Shown here: one piece after another, positions 8,659 to 18,993 of the stretch
Layout: the number at the start of each line of letters is the position of its first letter
How positions within the stretch are numbered: the first letter of the stretch is position 1
Assembly (NCBI RefSeq): GCF_000614975.1
Contig: NZ_BALM01000003.1
Location: 186,001 to 250,000 of the forward strand
Direction of reading: 5' to 3'
Length of the DNA: 64,000 nt
Origin: Shewanella marina JCM 15074
GTDB taxonomy: Bacteria > Pseudomonadota > Gammaproteobacteria > Enterobacterales > Shewanellaceae
Program-made: the position numbers and the translations under genes
The notes under the pieces: model-generated
What the model was told of the DNA's origin: nothing
The model's input: the letters and a program-made list of their open reading frames with translations, nothing else
Database searches by the model: none

Positions 8659-9183
8659 TTATTCTATATTGTAGTCTACTTTGCCATTATTTGAATTATA
8701 GTAAATATAGTAATTCGGTTGGCGATTATAATGATATTTACACTGACCTGTTGGAATATATTGAGCCAAATAATCAGTATTGGTTTTACCTGATACACTT
8801 GGGCTATTGTTGGCAAACATGGCTTGCCATAATGAGACGCAGTCAGCAGCATAGTTGAGGCTTGGAAATTGCTCATGAGCGCCAATAAAGTGCTGTACTG
8901 GCCAGCCGGCTTTATTGAAGTCTAAGCTACCGTATTTATTGTGATTATAAACAGGTATGTCATCTAATGGACCTGATGCGCCATGACTGATCCACACCGT
9001 TCGCGCTAAGCTGATTGCTGATGCAAAACTACCCGCGGTATTTTTAACTTCAGCCATTTGGGCATCTTTGCTTAAATCTAGAAACCGAGGAATGGCGATA
9101 ACTGCTAAAATACTCAAAATAATAATGACAACGACTAATTCAATGAGTGTAAATCCTAGTCTTTTTTTTCGAACTCTATTCAT
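8659..9183 (-). CDS. MSHA-type type IV prepilin (second of a pair)
   Basis: A 174-residue prepilin with signal KKRLG|FTLIELVVVII (cleavage after Gly10) and the same architecture as the adjacent pilin: ARTVWISHGASG, AGWPVQHF, DCVSLWQAMF and GQCKYHYNRQPNY. The matching order of these motifs indicates a tandem duplication followed by strong divergence. It is the upstream gene of the pair. The C-terminus (NNGKVDYNIE) lacks the last cysteine of its partner. The CxxLW element resembles MshB. It may be a minor pilin or a surface adhesin subunit; no partner genes are nearby. Confidence 0.85.
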   Translation of the reverse strand: MNRVRKKRLGFTLIELVVVIIILSILAVIAIPRFLDLSKDAQMAEVKNTAGSFASAISLARTVWISHGASGPLDDIPVYNHNKYGSLDFNKAGWPVQHFIGAHEQFPSLNYAADCVSLWQAMFANNSPSVSGKTNTDYLAQYIPTGQCKYHYNRQPNYYIYYNSNNGKVDYNIE

Positions 9184-9276
9184 ATTTATCGATTAATTTC
9201 AATTATTAAATTAATAGATAAACAATAGAGTGAACACGACAAAACTACAATAAATATTGTTTAAATTTGAATAAAA

Positions 9277-9306
9277 ATAACGCAGCATTTGCTGCGTTAT
9301 TTTGTT
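9277..9306 (-). terminator. Terminator of the acylase gene
   Basis: Stem AATAACGCAGC / GCTGCGTTATT with an ATT(T) loop. On the minus strand it is followed by TTTTATTC, and it lies just after the acylase stop. It may work in both directions. Confidence 0.75.
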
Positions 9307-9315
9307 TGGTAGTTA

Positions 9316-11888
9316 TTATTGAGTCGTGCTTAGATTTATTTCAGATTGTAAATTTGCTTCAATTTCTTCAGGTGTAAACAACACTGGGCGTAAGCTGTTA
9401 TTTAATGAGAAATATTCAGTTTGGTCATCTGATTCTGCACGCTGGCTATTGGTTGATTGTGAGTAGGTTAAGATACCGCGAGCAACCGGGCCTTCATCAG
9501 TAAAGCTGATGGCCATGATCCAACTTGAACCATAACGAATTGGATAGCCTGAAGTCGATAATCCTGAAGGTAATGGCTTATTGGTCACTGGGTCAATTGC
9601 TGACTTGTATACAAACTGTGGAATCAAGGTGTCATCACGGCTAGTGCTATTTGAGAACACATTAAATCCACCGGCTTGATGGTAAGAGCCTGGCCATGAG
9701 AAGCGTGTACCACTAGGCTGGCCCGTTGGTGTTGAGCTTTCAACAAATTGTAAGGTACCTAATGGGTCATCAACCTTAAAGCCAGAAGCTTCTACGTTGA
9801 GTGCTGCGCGAGCGAGTAGCACTAGTGCAGAATTATCATGAACTAATTGATTCGGTGTTGTCGCTGCTTGGTTGGCATCAAATGGTGTAGTTAAATGTTG
9901 TTTTTGGTCAAATAAGTAGGCCAGTTCACGCCAAAGCGAAGCGCCAACAGCATCTCGGTTTTGTGAACCTTGCCATGCTTGTAAAGCTTGGCATGCTGCG
10001 CTGATATCCTTACTTATAGTCTCAGTCACTTTTACTGGTGTACTGCCTTGAGCCTGACATTGTTTGATTAGATCTGCGCCAATCATCTCGGCAAGATAGA
10101 TGCGGTTATCAACAAAGGTTTGCTCTAACTCAGCTAAAGAAAACTTACCATCTTCACCTGCACCGTCTTGTAGCATTTTCAAGCCCATGCGCGTGCGCAG
10201 TGATAATTGCTCACGCTCTTCACCAAACATTGGCGAGAAGCCTCTAATGGCTGAGCTAAGTTAGTTGACCAATGCGAGTCATTTGAGTTTTGCACAAAGT
10301 CGCTGCGGGTCATTTTAGGGACATTTTCATACGGTGTTGGGCCATCAAAAGCAAATAGCACTGAGTTACCCGGTAATACAGTGAAGCCTGCTAATTCTCT
10401 TAAAGCTTGAAGTTCTTCGCTCTGTTTTAACATAGCAACAGCAAAGTCATTAAGCCCCGGCACTGATGCATCATCAATAAAGAATGCGTTACCTTCTTTG
10501 TCTGCGTACATCGTATTGAGGAAGATCATGCCATCATAATCGATAAAAGTTTGCTTAAATTCATCAAGGTTTGATGCGCGATTCATTGCAAGCCAATGAT
10601 CTAGAGGGTCAAGGTTGCCCATATTTACGTCTTGTACCATAAAGACTTGGCCATCATCCCAACCAAATGGCGCTTCTTCAATTGGCGCTTCAATAATAGG
10701 GCCTTTATCGGTATAAAAGATCTGCTTTTCAGCAAGCATTATCTGGTCATTACCTACATTGACTTCAATTTGTACGGTATCAGATTTGATATCTTGAACC
10801 TTACCATCAACAATGTACTGCATTCGGTCGCCTGATTTTACATCATGCTTATAGACAACAAAATGTTCAGAGGTAGAGAAAGTATGGGTCCATGCTAGGT
10901 CTTTATTAAAGCCAATATTAACTAGACCAGGCATCCCCAGTAATGAGCCGCCGGTGATATCAAGATGACCTGGGATAGTATTATGAGATTGCCAAAAACG
11001 TAGGTTACCTGTGAATGGGAAGTGTGGGTTGACGAGCACCATACCCTTACCATTTTCGGTCATCTCTTTACCTAGCCCCCAACCATTTGACCCTAGTTTT
11101 TGTGGGTTTTTCTCTGGCAGCGTTATGGTATTGGCATGGTTAATAAACTTTTGCTTAGTGTCAGCTATAAATGCTTGTGCTAACTGAGGATCCAATTGCG
11201 CTGACTTTGGCTTCATACTCGGTAAGTATTCATGACCATCACCTGGGTTTGCGTAAAAAATTAGATCTAAGAAGTTAGCAGCACCAGGAAGAATATTGAT
11301 TGAGAAGATATAGGTGGCCATATCAATATTCGTAATAGGTTTGACCCATGGCTGACCCGCACAGAAAAGATCTGCATTGGTCTCTTTTCCTGATTCAATA
11401 TCCGCTAAATACTGGTTATAACCTGCGACATAACCTTCAATTAGGGCGCGTGAGTTATCGCTAAATTTTGAGTAATTTGTTTCAGCTAATTCTCTAATCT
11501 TTAGGGCTTTATAAGCAAAGTCAGAGATAATGTTGCCATTGTCTTGGTGGATAGGTAAGCCACTACTGAAGTCAATTGAAGCATGTGGTCCAAAGTACTT
11601 AGAACGTTCAGAGTTTGCTTTAGTAAAGCCGTCAGCCAAAATACATAAGTTATCTTGTGCTTGGACGTAGCCACCACCATAAGCAAGGCTTTCGAGGTTA
11701 TTGGCCGTAATGTGCGGTACGCCGTAGGTGGTACGCTTAATGTTAACTTCTAATTTTCCATCGACTGCAAAATTAGGTATTTCAGGTTTGCTTACTACGG
11801 GTGGTGTGGCATCAGTATCTGAATTACAGCCACTGAGTAATATGCTTGAGGCCACTCCCATCATGACTATGAGTTTGTTGAATTTCAT
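9316..11888 (-). CDS. Penicillin-acylase-family Ntn hydrolase (AHL/aculeacin acylase type), lipoprotein, frameshifted
   Basis: An amidase of the penicillin acylase superfamily, made as a precursor that cleaves itself at an internal serine into alpha and beta chains. The nucleophile Ser is in LGSNGWGLG (about residue 267 from the ATG at 11888); NDSHW marks the beta chain. The closest recognisable type is aculeacin A/PvdQ-like, which deacylates N-acyl homoserine lactones and related amides. A lipobox (LLSGC, Cys21) replaces a plain signal peptide. The frame breaks near 10241: the first part ends after LAQPLE and the second resumes at GFSPMFGEE. One missing G explains this, and repair gives 857 codons. 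The start at 11888 is preferred over 11915 because the signal sequence begins there. Confidence 0.8.
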
Positions 11889-12400
11889 TATTATAATTAT
11901 CCTGAAACGATGCATATAAAATATGCAAGTCCTTGTAGTATTTTATTATTTATCCTTATGTTCGATATAACGAACACGGCTCAAAAATAAGCGATTAAAA
12001 TTTCTGTGCAAGGGATATTTAACTCTGTGATGGTTAGATGGATAAATTTAATTCGAGGTCAGTCCACTTACCAGTATTAATAACTAACAGTTGTGCTTTT
12101 AATGGTTAAATATAATGAGTTTTTGAGTTTATATTTTCGGGCATTGGTAATTAAGCAAAAGGTAAAATAATAATACTTTACCTTTATAATAGTCATTTTT
12201 AATGACGGGATTCTGCTTTAATAACTAGGGCAGATAGCGCTTTAATTTACACTTGTAGCTTTTTGTATCTTCGCTGCTGGCTTTTATAATTCGAGACCTA
12301 ATACACGTTTTTATTGATGGTAATGATTTATTATGGTTTCAATTTTTATATAAATTGGTCTAGTAATGCCTCATAATCGTTGCAGGGAAAGCAAACTAAT
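11889..12400. other. Divergent intergenic region between the acylase and diguanylate cyclase genes
   Basis: About 510 AT-rich bases that must hold both divergent promoters. The only structure seen is a hairpin, AAAGGTAAA at 12158-12166 with TTTACCTTT at 12177-12185. No gene is supported. Confidence 0.4.
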
Positions 12401-14350
12401 ATGAAGTTTCATATTCATTTACTGCTATTAATATTTATATGCCTATTTGCTCATCAAACATTTGCAAATCAGTCTGAAAATATGAACAGTTTTAGTCCAG
12501 TTCTTGAACAAAAATTCAATAAATTATACAAGCGTGTATATTCACACCCTCAATTAGTATTAAGCGAATTAGATAGTTTATTTCCCAATAATGAGTGGGA
12601 AAATAATGATTCACTCTATATTCATTATATGAAATTAAGGTTTACAGGCTTTTATGCTCAAACCTTAGAAGATGAAATGGCAAACATAGCCAAACAAGTG
12701 ATGAATCGTGCCATTAACTCTCAATCAGAGGTAATGATGGCTGAAGCTCTTTTCTTAAATGCAGTAACTGTTTATGGTAATGCTGAGTATGATCTCGCAA
12801 GAGACTTTACTCAACAAGGACTTATTATTGCGAAAAATTTGAATAATCATGAATTATTAGTCAAATTATATAACATGCGGGCGGTACTAAATTTACTTCT
12901 TTTAAGTCATGACCTTGCCCTTGAAGACTTTCAAAAATCGCTGTTATATTGGCAAGATGATACTTTTTATGCTCAAGATTTTGATATTAAAATATTTACT
13001 AATATGTCAATTATCTTTATGCAGCTTGACCAGTGGCAAGATGCCGAAATTTATAATAAAAAGGCATTGGATACATATAATAAAACTAAGTCTACTAATA
13101 CAAAATTATTAGGTATTATTTATATAAATAGAGCCGTTATTTCAGATAAAATAAATGATTTAGAAGCTGGTAAATATTGGTTAAAACGAGCAGAACATAT
13201 TGCTATAGATTCTGATGATTATCACTTACAGTTAAATGTTATTATTAAACAGCTTAATAATGAAAATAGGCTTAATAATTTTTCTAAAGCAATTCTAGTT
13301 GCAGAAAAATGTATTGCACTGGCTAAAACAGTAAAGCATAAGTTGTATATCAATAGCTGTAACCTTAGTTATGGTAAGACCTTATTATTAAAAGGTGAAT
13401 ACCAAGCAGCATTAGACTTAGTTATTGTGGCATCTACTAACTTACAACAATTAGGATTGCAAGAACGTTATATTGATTCACTTGAGTTATTAGCTGAGAT
13501 ATATGTGGCTTTGGATCAGCATGATCTAGCGTATCAAATATTTAAACAGTATCACTTAGCAATTAAGGATGCATTGTTTGATAAACGGCAAAAACAAGTT
13601 TTTGCTATGCAGGCACAATTTCAAACAGAAGCACATGAAAAAGAGCTTAAATTGTTACATGTTGAGCATCAGTTGGCGTTAGCCGAAATTAAAGAGCAGC
13701 AATTACGGCACCGATTTATTATTGTCTTTGTCGGCCTATTATTGTTGATTGGTTTGTATATGTTGGCACGTCATTACCAAGCATTACGATCTAACTCTCA
13801 ATTAAAGATTATCAATAATCAATTGGTTAAAGTTTCTCATTGTGACTCATTAACAGGGTTGAAGAATCGCCGTTATTTAGAAGAAAAGCTTGGTGAATTA
13901 ACCCATTTATCAGAGTTACAAACCTATACGCTAGTATTATTAGATTTAGATCATTTTAAAGTGATTAATGATAGTTTCGGCCATGACATTGGTGATGAAA
14001 TATTGATTGGATTTAGTCAATTAATGCTCACTAATATTCGTGAATATGATGAATTGATCCGCTGGGGGGGAGAAGAGTTTGTGATTTTAATGCCACAAAC
14101 TGAAACGGCAAACATAGAGCAAATTCTCAATCGTATTCGAATTAAGGTTGCACAGCACCAATTTCAAACCCAGCAGGGGCCACGTAACTTAACAGTGTCG
14201 ATTGGTGCGTTAAGTGGCATCCCACAAGCCAAGTTAACAGGTTCATTTTCTCAATGTTTACAGGCTGCTGATGTTGCCTTATACCAAGTAAAAAATAGTG
14301 GTCGTAATCAAGTGATCGTTCATAAGTGGTTATCATCTACTGTAAATTGA
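12401..14350 (+). CDS. Periplasmic-TPR sensor diguanylate cyclase (GGDEF)
   Basis: A 649-residue membrane protein that makes cyclic di-GMP. A signal peptide (residues 1-23, ending FAHQTFANQ) exports an N-terminal region of TPR-like helical repeats (about 30-420). One transmembrane helix follows (RFIIVFVGLLLLIGLYMLARHY, about 437-458). The cytoplasmic GGDEF domain covers about 480-640, with DSLTGLKNRRYLEE, LDLDHFKVINDSFGHDIGDE and the active-site RWGGEEF near 555. The sequence REYD, five residues before GGEEF, is an intact RxxD inhibitory site, so product feedback is expected. The ATG at 12401 is preferred to the upstream TTG at 12380 because of its AGGGAAA and the signal peptide. The TPR region probably senses a periplasmic ligand or protein. 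Confidence 0.9.
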   Translation: MKFHIHLLLLIFICLFAHQTFANQSENMNSFSPVLEQKFNKLYKRVYSHPQLVLSELDSLFPNNEWENNDSLYIHYMKLRFTGFYAQTLEDEMANIAKQVMNRAINSQSEVMMAEALFLNAVTVYGNAEYDLARDFTQQGLIIAKNLNNHELLVKLYNMRAVLNLLLLSHDLALEDFQKSLLYWQDDTFYAQDFDIKIFTNMSIIFMQLDQWQDAEIYNKKALDTYNKTKSTNTKLLGIIYINRAVISDKINDLEAGKYWLKRAEHIAIDSDDYHLQLNVIIKQLNNENRLNNFSKAILVAEKCIALAKTVKHKLYINSCNLSYGKTLLLKGEYQAALDLVIVASTNLQQLGLQERYIDSLELLAEIYVALDQHDLAYQIFKQYHLAIKDALFDKRQKQVFAMQAQFQTEAHEKELKLLHVEHQLALAEIKEQQLRHRFIIVFVGLLLLIGLYMLARHYQALRSNSQLKIINNQLVKVSHCDSLTGLKNRRYLEEKLGELTHLSELQTYTLVLLDLDHFKVINDSFGHDIGDEILIGFSQLMLTNIREYDELIRWGGEEFVILMPQTETANIEQILNRIRIKVAQHQFQTQQGPRNLTVSIGALSGIPQAKLTGSFSQCLQAADVALYQVKNSGRNQVIVHKWLSSTVN

Positions 14351-14418
14351 TTGCTTTTTGCATATGTTAATAAATTGTGTATTGTTATCTATTATACTTA
14401 ATTAATAATAGGTAATAG

Positions 14419-14934
14419 ATGACGATATTGATTGATACTGCACGTTTGCAGATGCGCCACTTTAATTTAGATGATATTGAAGCCGTACATCAGTTTTCAA
14501 CCTGTATTGAAACAACCCGCTGGACGGGAGATGCCGGTGTTGTGCAAACTAAAGCCGATGCTAGACAAGTGATTGAGCGGGTTTGGATGAATGAATATCA
14601 GCGTTATGGTTATGCTCGTTATGCATTGATACATAAGCAAGATAATAAAATTATTGGTTTTTGTGGCATTAAATATGAACCATCATTACAGTCAACAGAT
14701 ATTGGCTATCGGTTATTACCGCAATATTGGAATCAAGGATTTGCAACAGAAGCATGTGAAGCATTAATTGACTATGTTAAAGCACAATTTCAACTGGATA
14801 AGATAGTGGCTGAGGTCGTTGCTGAAAATTATGCATCAATCAATGTGCTTGGTAAGTTAGGGTTTAAATATCTCGATAGTTATCAAAGGAATGGATTCCA
14901 TCTCAACTATTATGAATTATCACTTAATGATTAA
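14419..14934 (+). CDS. GNAT-family N-acetyltransferase (RimJ/RimL-like)
   Basis: A 171-residue acetyltransferase with the RimJ/RimL layout. TARLQMRHFNLDD starts the fold. The acetyl-CoA part reads DIGYRLLPQYWNQGFATEA (about residues 94-112), and VVAENYASINVLGKLGFKY closes it. Family members acetylate amino groups of ribosomal proteins, aminoglycosides or small metabolites; the substrate here cannot be inferred. Its stop overlaps the start region of the next gene, which suggests translational coupling. Confidence 0.85.
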   Translation: MTILIDTARLQMRHFNLDDIEAVHQFSTCIETTRWTGDAGVVQTKADARQVIERVWMNEYQRYGYARYALIHKQDNKIIGFCGIKYEPSLQSTDIGYRLLPQYWNQGFATEACEALIDYVKAQFQLDKIVAEVVAENYASINVLGKLGFKYLDSYQRNGFHLNYYELSLND

Positions 14935-15526
14935 TCGTACCTTTGTTGTTTGTCTTTTGCTTTTATTTGCGTCATTGGCCTATTGGTATTCAACTCAGCC
15001 GATTATCTTAGGCGATGGCGTTAAGGCTCCGCTGATACCTTACCAAACATCTCCAAGCTTTGCTCAAAAACATCAATATGGCGAATATCAGGTTACTGAA
15101 GTTGCTGACTTTGTGATGACCGCTAAGGTTCTGGCGCGGGAGGATTATCGGTTTGATCGCGGCGCTGATCTATCAACAACTGATTTTGTTTTTGGTTGGG
15201 GTAGAATGTCTGATGAAACGGTGCTTGAGTTTATTGATATTTCACAATCTAACCGTTGGTATTACTGGCGTGCATCTAAATTGATTATTCCTAAGTTAGA
15301 AATTGCTCGTAGTAGCGCCAATATGCATTTGATTGCTGCTACAGAGGCGGTTGCGGATATTATTGATGATATTAAGGTTGGGCAAATTATCGCGCTAAAG
15401 GGACATTTAGTGAATGTCAGCAGTGATGATGATTTCTCATGGAATAGCTCTCTCAGTCGTTTTGATACCGGGGATGGTGCATGTGAACTTATTTGGGTAG
15501 AAGATATTAGTATTGAACCCTATTAG
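14912..15526 (+). CDS. Membrane-anchored protein of unknown function
   Basis: Not recognised as a characterised family. It begins with a hydrophobic segment (VVCLLLLFASLAYWYS) that acts as a signal anchor. A roughly 170-residue outer domain follows with WYYWRASKLIIP, NMHLIAAT, IALKGHLVNV and a conserved-looking end (SSLSRFDTGDGACELIWV). I have the impression of a widespread conserved hypothetical C-terminal motif, but no function is known to me. The start is uncertain: in-frame ATGs lie at 14891, 14912 and 14927. The last overlaps the acetyltransferase stop and leaves MINRTFVV as a normal signal-anchor start. The pair is probably co-transcribed. Confidence 0.65.
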   Translation: MNYHLMINRTFVVCLLLLFASLAYWYSTQPIILGDGVKAPLIPYQTSPSFAQKHQYGEYQVTEVADFVMTAKVLAREDYRFDRGADLSTTDFVFGWGRMSDETVLEFIDISQSNRWYYWRASKLIIPKLEIARSSANMHLIAATEAVADIIDDIKVGQIIALKGHLVNVSSDDDFSWNSSLSRFDTGDGACELIWVEDISIEPY

Positions 15527-15566
15527 TAATAGGTTTTAATTCACTAGAAAAGCCAATAAAGGCAAA

Positions 15567-15590
15567 GCGCCAATGATGGCGCATTATTGT
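15567..15590 (-). terminator. Weak hairpin after the permease gene
   Basis: GCGCC at 15567-15571 pairs with GGCGC at 15578-15582. On the minus strand it is followed by TTTGCCTTTATTGGC, only a loose T-tract. Confidence 0.4.
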
Positions 15591-15598
15591 GATGATGA

Positions 15599-16999
15599 CT
15601 AAGTTGTTTTAAGTTGTTTTAAGCGATAAGCAATGGCAACAAAGGCAGGTAAACTAAAGATAACAAACCCAATCGAGAGCATGCTAGCGGCATTGCCACT
15701 ATCAATACCTTTAGGAATGTCATAACTAATAATAATGGTAAAAATACTGCTACCTATACCTAATACACTCACCAGACACATACCAAACTTACCACCGGGG
15801 ACTTTAAAGGGCCTAATAGTGTCTTGGTGCTTATAACGTGACACCAAAAAACAGATAAATACAAAAATGTACATCACCATATAAAGTTGAGTCATCAGAA
15901 TATTCAATAACCACATACCTTCATTAACGTTTGGCACAAAAATAAAGACCATTGATAATAAACTGACGATTGCACCCTGTAATAACAGTAATGGTACTGG
16001 AGCTGCATTTTTGTTTTGTCTTGTTAGCTTGATGGGCATAAAGCGATCTTTCGCTGCCACATGTAGGCTTTTAGTTGGCGCAATAATCCAATTATTCAAA
16101 CTCGCTAAACTGCCGAATACAATTGCCAAGGCGATAACTGGCAGCATAAACCCTAAGTGTAAATCAGCTAAAAAAGTCTTAAACGCTAACACAATACCTT
16201 CACTTAAACTTGAATGTGCATCAGATACCACGGCTGAAATGGATAATGAACAAGCGGTGAGTGAAAATAGGATCACTACCGTCGAAATTAATAAGGCTTT
16301 CGGATAGGTTTTTTGTGGATCTTTGACTTCACTGGCATAAGCCGTGGTAATTTCAATGCCTGTTAATGAAAGCACTACGGCGGTAAAGCTGGCGCCAATA
16401 CCAGTTTGAGTTAAATCAGGTAACCAGTCACTGACATGACTTAATGAGATATGAGAGCTTTCTGGGTTGGTGAAAATCCAATAAATGCCTAAGCTAATAA
16501 TTAATAAGATTGGGAAGATAAGGCCAATTGTGCCAAATACATTGGTGATTAAAGATGAAAGCCGTAACCCTTTTATATTTACTATGGTGAGTGACCAAAA
16601 AATAATATTAATCATTACTAACATAAAAATATTATTACTGGCGAGATCAGGAAAGAAAGGGTAAGTCCCTGTGGCTACAATAAATGATATTAATGGCGGG
16701 TAATACACGATATTTTCAGCATATTGAAACCACACAGTTAAAAAACCGAAATTAGGCCCTAATGTTTTTTTGCCCCAAAGATATACACCACCTTGTTCAG
16801 CATAAGTGGTACTCATTTCGGCACAGACCAAAGCCGTTGGAATAAAGAAGCAAAAGCCCGCTAAAATAAAGTAACTAATTACATGGCTACCTAATAATGC
16901 CGCGCCAGGTAAGTTACGGATGCTATCAACGGATGTGACAGTAATCATGACCACAGAAAAAACAGTTAATTTTGCTACGGCATTTGATAGCTGACTCAT
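15599..16999 (-). CDS. APC-superfamily amino acid permease
   Basis: A 466-residue inner-membrane transporter with about 12 hydrophobic helices, counted from the ATG at 16999 (MSQLSNAVAKLTVFSVVMI). The unwound first helix of APC carriers and the GGVYLWGKKTLGPNFGF loop are typical of the glutamate/GABA-antiporter-like group. It lies directly downstream of panP on the same strand. Aspartate, glutamate or beta-alanine are therefore plausible substrates by context only. An upstream in-frame start at 17092 would add 31 residues without a signal and is not favoured. Two copies of AAGTTGTTTTA at 15601-15622 encode part of the C-terminal LKQLKTT. Confidence 0.82.
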   Translation of the reverse strand: MSQLSNAVAKLTVFSVVMITVTSVDSIRNLPGAALLGSHVISYFILAGFCFFIPTALVCAEMSTTYAEQGGVYLWGKKTLGPNFGFLTVWFQYAENIVYYPPLISFIVATGTYPFFPDLASNNIFMLVMINIIFWSLTIVNIKGLRLSSLITNVFGTIGLIFPILLIISLGIYWIFTNPESSHISLSHVSDWLPDLTQTGIGASFTAVVLSLTGIEITTAYASEVKDPQKTYPKALLISTVVILFSLTACSLSISAVVSDAHSSLSEGIVLAFKTFLADLHLGFMLPVIALAIVFGSLASLNNWIIAPTKSLHVAAKDRFMPIKLTRQNKNAAPVPLLLLQGAIVSLLSMVFIFVPNVNEGMWLLNILMTQLYMVMYIFVFICFLVSRYKHQDTIRPFKVPGGKFGMCLVSVLGIGSSIFTIIISYDIPKGIDSGNAASMLSIGFVIFSLPAFVAIAYRLKQLKTT

Positions 17000-17171
17000 A
17001 TTAAACCTATGCCCATTGATACAAATTGATAAACATTGAGCTAAGTATTGTCGGTATCCGCTAAAAATGGAATTTTTATATGCGAAAAACAAAGTTAATT
17101 AAGCAAAATTAACTTTGTGTATTCTGCGGCTATTTACTCATGAGGGTTGGTGAGTATTGGATGCCGTATGA

Positions 17172-18842
17172 TTAAAGCGGATTGCTTGTCGAGGTTTCTT
17201 CACAAAGTGCTAATAACTGTGGTGTAAACAGATTTTCAGTCGCAGCAATTGCAACTTGTTCAGCAAGTACATCAGTTAAAATTTTATCCGTGGTTAATGG
17301 ATTGGCTAATACGACTCTAAATACCACAATATTATCGCCATTATGTTGCTGCGGCTGTAAGCGGGTACGTGACACAAATGATTTACCCTGTTCACGTTGG
17401 TGTTTTTGAATATATTTAGTTAAGCCATTAAGCAGTTGATTAATTTGTTGAAGCTTTTGTAGTTGCTGTAATGATTTCGCATGTTTGATGGCTTGTTGTA
17501 CTCGCAGTGGTACATAGCGATAAGTTAGCAAACATAATTCAGGTGCTGAAATAAGTTCAAACTCAGGGTGTTGATTAATCAGTTTGGCAAAGTAATGGGC
17601 TTTTTTGATGCTGTTATCAATTAATATTTGATAACCATCTAATCCTATAATTTGTAAGCAAGCATGCACTAACATTGCCATGCCCGTACGTGAGCCCTCT
17701 AAGGTTTGGCTACCTAAATCTTTTGAACCTTTACGTAAGATATATTCGGCATGGTGTTCAATTGCATGCGCGGCGGTGGGCTCTTTAAAAATCACCATAC
17801 CTGCACCCATTGGCACATACATCTGCTTGTGGGCATCAATGGTAACTGAGTCGGCCAATTCAACTCCTGCGAGTAAGTGGCGTGAATTATTTGATAATAA
17901 GGTTGCACCGCCCCAAGCAGCATCAACATGGAAATGACATTGTAACTCTTGTGCCAACGCCGCGAGTTCTGTTAAGGGATCGATATTGCCCGTTTCAGTG
18001 GTGCCTGCTACGCCAACAATGGCCATGACTTTAATGTTTTGCTTGGCTAGATTCGCCGCTTGTATACGCATCTTCTCCACATCGACTTTATTATCAGCAT
18101 CGGTCTCGATGGCAATAATATTGTCGCGGCCAATTCCTAATAAATCGGCTGCTTTACCTAATGAATAATGGCCTCGTTTAGAGACTAAGATGGCCAAGTC
18201 ACTGTAACCATAATGTTGTAATGCTTTGATAAGTCCAGATTTGGCAATGCCTTTAAATTGGCCGTCAGCTTTGAGCAGCTGGTTACGTGCCACCCACAAT
18301 GCGGTAATATTGGCGATAGTACCGCCAGAACAAAAAGCCCCTAAGGCATGATTAGCGCTGTGCATCCAGTTTTGATAGAAGTCATCTTGTTGTTGATAAA
18401 TAAGATGATGCAACATTCCTAACACTTGACGTTCTAACGGCGTAAAAGCTTTAGATGTTTCAATTTTTACCAGATTTTGGTTCAGTCCTACCATCATTTT
18501 CGAGAGCGGTAATACAAAATAGGGCAGAGCTGAGGTCATATGACCAATAAAGCTAGGCGCAGCAGTATGTACTGAGTGGGCGACTAGGTTATCCATAATG
18601 AGATCTGCGTAGTCTGATACAAACTGAGGTGTTGTTGGTATTTGGTATTGTTGGAAATCTTGTTCAATTTCGTGCAAGGGTTTTTCTAGTGCGGCAATGC
18701 TTTCACCTAAAAATCCCGCCAAGTTCTGCGATATATTTTTTTCAATAATCGAGAGTGTTGAATCGGGGGCTTCTGGTACCGTAAAAATACGTAATAGGGA
18801 TGTTTCAGAAGCTGTTGCTTGGCGAGTGGCGAATACTGTCAT
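17172..18842 (-). CDS. panP: PLP-dependent aspartate 1-decarboxylase (PanP type)
   Basis: A 556-residue group II pyridoxal-phosphate decarboxylase. The cofactor sites are HVDAAWGG (305-312, Asp307 to the pyridine nitrogen) and DAHKQMYVPMG (Lys339, Schiff base). The N-terminus (RQATASETSLLRIFTVPEAP) is the pattern I associate with the PanP family of Vibrio and Shewanella, which supplies beta-alanine for pantothenate in species lacking pyruvoyl PanD. Older annotation calls such genes glutamate decarboxylase; that remains the alternative. A permease gene follows 173 bases downstream. The start at 18842 is the first ATG and matches the family N-terminus. Confidence 0.8.
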   Translation of the reverse strand: MTVFATRQATASETSLLRIFTVPEAPDSTLSIIEKNISQNLAGFLGESIAALEKPLHEIEQDFQQYQIPTTPQFVSDYADLIMDNLVAHSVHTAAPSFIGHMTSALPYFVLPLSKMMVGLNQNLVKIETSKAFTPLERQVLGMLHHLIYQQQDDFYQNWMHSANHALGAFCSGGTIANITALWVARNQLLKADGQFKGIAKSGLIKALQHYGYSDLAILVSKRGHYSLGKAADLLGIGRDNIIAIETDADNKVDVEKMRIQAANLAKQNIKVMAIVGVAGTTETGNIDPLTELAALAQELQCHFHVDAAWGGATLLSNNSRHLLAGVELADSVTIDAHKQMYVPMGAGMVIFKEPTAAHAIEHHAEYILRKGSKDLGSQTLEGSRTGMAMLVHACLQIIGLDGYQILIDNSIKKAHYFAKLINQHPEFELISAPELCLLTYRYVPLRVQQAIKHAKSLQQLQKLQQINQLLNGLTKYIQKHQREQGKSFVSRTRLQPQQHNGDNIVVFRVVLANPLTTDKILTDVLAEQVAIAATENLFTPQLLALCEETSTSNPL

Positions 18843-18993
18843 TTATTTTATTCTTAATATAGTTTTTAAAAGTCAGTACTAAAACTAGGCTGTTTTAGTG
18901 ATATTCACTGTACTGTATCGTTCTACGACCATCAAGTAGAACGATATGAATATAGTAATTTTGTCTTAATCAAGTTGCTATAAGTCATGCAAA

